Assembly: GCA_017562135.1 (NCBI GenBank)
Contig: QEYB01001312.1
Location: 620,001 to 684,000, forward strand
Direction: 5' to 3'
Length of the DNA: 64,000 nucleotides
Source: Dipylidium caninum
Taxonomy: Eukaryota; Platyhelminthes; Cestoda; Cyclophyllidea; Dipylidiidae
Part shown: piece by piece, positions 61,720 to 64,000 of the stretch
Numbering within the stretch: the stretch's first letter is position 1
Layout: each line of letters begins with the position of its first letter
Made by a program: the position numbers and the translations under genes
The notes under the pieces: model-generated
Databases searched by the model: none
What the model was told of the DNA's origin: nothing
What the model saw: the letters and a program-made list of their open reading frames with translations, nothing else

Positions 61720-64000
61720 GCAATGAGGGAACAGTGAGATCTCCCATAGCGCCCTCCAAGCGACCTCCTCGAGTGCAGAAGTGAATACTCACTCGTACAG
61801 ATGTGTTTAAGTGCTATGCCGGGACTGTGTGCTGCGATTGGCCCAACTCCCTTAATCACACTGAGGATCAGCATTGATGAGGTAAAGGACAAAAAGCAGC
61901 CGCAAGGGCCTCGTGAAAGAAGATAGAAGCAGATACTGCACAGAAGTAATTGCCTTGATGCCTTTATACCCCATAAAATCAGAGCTCCTTCCTAATCACC
62001 ACTTAGGTAACTATCAGTTAGGATGGACCATGAAGGACACGCACCTTTATGTTAGGATAGGTCACGCAAAAGGGAAGTTAATTATCAAAAAGCCGTCACA
62101 CATTGCACAGCCAACCATGATGGAGGGTCACATAGAAGTGCCTCTGCGGTGAGGTAACATCACGAAGGTGAAAGTACGAGTATCGTGCCACAATTAATCA
62201 TGCTCGATTTAATCGCATAATGGGAGCATGTGTTGCCTTGCAGTTAACAGCTTTAACGCCAAATGAACATAAATACTGGAATTAATGGGGTTTTCCGTCC
62301 TCAATTCAATTTGAAACGAAAAACTAGAGGAGCATTTAATGTTTGTTAATTACTCTTCAAAGCGACAGATATGAGGAAGCGTAATTCGAAAAGAATTACT
62401 TTCAAGTCAATAAACAATCTCCGAATTGTTAAGTGGAATAGTAAGTGATCCACTTCGATGCAGATTTCGAGGTGGCGATAGAAGTAAAGAGAATTAAACG
62501 CAGAATACCGAAAATTCCGAAAAACAGAATTTACTAAACTGAGTAGCAGAAGTTACTTAAGAGGTTTTTATTCATGAGAGAATACACAAATGAGATATTA
62601 TTTTTCAAACACAGGACGAGATGCGATAATGACACTTTTAAGCAGCACCACCACCAGCAGCGGCAGCAGAGAAACTTGATAAAGGAACACACACCCAAAG
62701 GCACCCATTTCAATCTTTAATGCGCTCACTCGGAAATTATAAAATGGTAGATTTAAGATATTCGTTGATAAATGAGTAAGTCCTAACGGTTGTTTTCAAA
62801 ATATCCAGGGTTTCAAACTTCCGTAAGTAGACAAAGGACCCAGTGGTAGCAAGAAATCGTAGAAGTTCAGTAAGAAAACACATTGGACATTATAGAACAA
62901 TCTACGGGATAGGATTTTGAAGTAGGATACATTGTACTATAAGTCGTATCTGGATTTATTACCTCATAAGAGGATACAAATCTATACACTTATTTATGAA
63001 ATTTAATTAAGGATTTAATGGGCAACACACGGCCATTCAAACACTACTACGTAATAAAAGGGTTCTACGACTAATCGCAAAGCAAACCAAAAGTTGCTTA
63101 TAATTCCGAAGAGAAAGCTTGCGCATAATAATTTCCCAATCTACACAGAAGATACGTAAGGAACAAAGTTTAATTAACGTTGTCAATACAGCATACATGT
63201 GTAGCAATGGTTAACAAGAAAGCAACCACAAATACCACGCACCCGCACAATACAAAAGCGTGACCACACCTGGCCTTTACTCGCTAAACACGTCTTATTA
63301 ATATAAACAATCAAAAATAAACTCCAGGATAAGATGTGTCCCCGTATTCTTGTAATGTATATTACGGAATACTTTAATAATAGTAGTAATTCTTGCTTAA
63401 AACCATTAAGGTGTACTACATTTTCAGTTGTATTTTAGCGTGATCCAGACTTATGATGACATTCAAACTATGCTAATCAAATAAGCAATGCGACGCTTCT
63501 GCTATTCTCCACTCACTCCTGTTACTGCTGCTTGTTATCGAAAGTAAATACCTACTCCTTGTGAATGGAGTAACTCTCCTGTGCATTTCGTCAGACATGC
63601 CATATAAATCTGTTAATTTAAAACGTCAAATGACCTTTCGTTAAATAAGGTTCTGCAAGTCTTCCGGTTGCTTAAGAAAGAATGAGAACCGATGCGATCC
63701 GTCGGCCACATTTTAAGGGCATTAAATATTTGACTCCTTAAGAATACATTTGACACCTTTATGGTTGCGTTATGATGCTTGCTCCCGTTAGAAGTCGATT
63801 GGTTAGAATATACCCTATATAAGTGATGCCATAATCCGTCTACTATCCGACCTCTCGATTTACACTGACTTTCAATGCGCGTGAGCCCCACGATGCATCT
63901 CACTCGAGAGAATTCAGAACACATTCACTACCCATCATAACCTCATCATCTGTTTAAAAACCGCTAATATTTCGGCGTAATAAGGGCAATTTTTCCACCC
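61720..64000. other. No gene recognised upstream of RAPGEF1
   Basis: Sequence turns AT-rich after about 62.2 kb. A 103-codon minus-strand frame at 63,924-63,613 has no recognised similarity. The RAPGEF1 promoter or further 5' exons may lie here but no core signal stands out. Confidence 0.5.

Noticed and set aside
1..64000. CRISPR arrays, bacterial operons, tRNA or rRNA genes, transposons
   Set aside because: No regularly spaced repeats, ribosome binding sites, clover-leaf signals or transposase/reverse transcriptase motifs were seen. The window is eukaryotic genic DNA.

Overview
The window is eukaryotic nuclear DNA. Coding information is split into many short exons with GT-AG boundaries, codon periodicity changes at these boundaries, and intergenic and intronic DNA dominate. 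No bacterial operon, transposase, reverse transcriptase, rRNA or tRNA was recognised. The two recognisable proteins are metazoan. Several very short introns (39, 43 and about 60 nt) sit beside multi-kilobase ones, and proteins carry long Ser/Ala-rich insertions. This suggests a flatworm, perhaps a tapeworm, but that is inference from gene style and not from any species-specific sequence.

Layout. Bases 1 to about 24,000 and 62,000 to 64,000 are relatively AT-rich and gene-poor. On the minus strand between roughly 7.0 and 14.8 kb (possibly out to 18.3 and down to 4.8 kb) lies a set of exons with good splice signals. Their product is not recognised. At 23.7-24.5 kb a small minus-strand ORF and a small plus-strand gene stand head to head about 350 bp apart. 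The plus-strand gene (24,249-24,527) is an orthologue of RAMAC, the activating mini-protein of the mRNA cap methyltransferase RNMT. It has a likely in-frame 39-nt intron and an RS-rich tail.

The GC-richer block from 24.8 to about 61.7 kb is dominated by one minus-strand gene, the Rap/Ras-family guanine nucleotide exchange factor RAPGEF1 (C3G). Its REM (RasGEF-N) exons (34.36-33.65 kb) and CDC25 catalytic exons (29.25-24.77 kb) are clear and match in splice phase through to the stop codon. Upstream, a long run of exons (61.7-37.5 kb) mostly continues in compatible phase. It includes an N-terminal helical region and a PxLPxR proline motif typical of Crk-type SH3 ligands. I read these as the N-terminal part of the same roughly 2,000-residue protein, but at least two linking exons are missing, so a second gene is not excluded. 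RAMAC and RAPGEF1 converge tail to tail, with stop codons only about 246 bp apart.

Functionally, RAMAC would act in the nucleus on mRNA cap guanine-N7 methylation. RAPGEF1 would act at the membrane and adhesion sites, loading GTP onto Rap1-type GTPases downstream of Crk adaptors. Nothing suggests that these neighbours share a pathway. Many open frames in the GC-rich block are shadows or chance and were left out.
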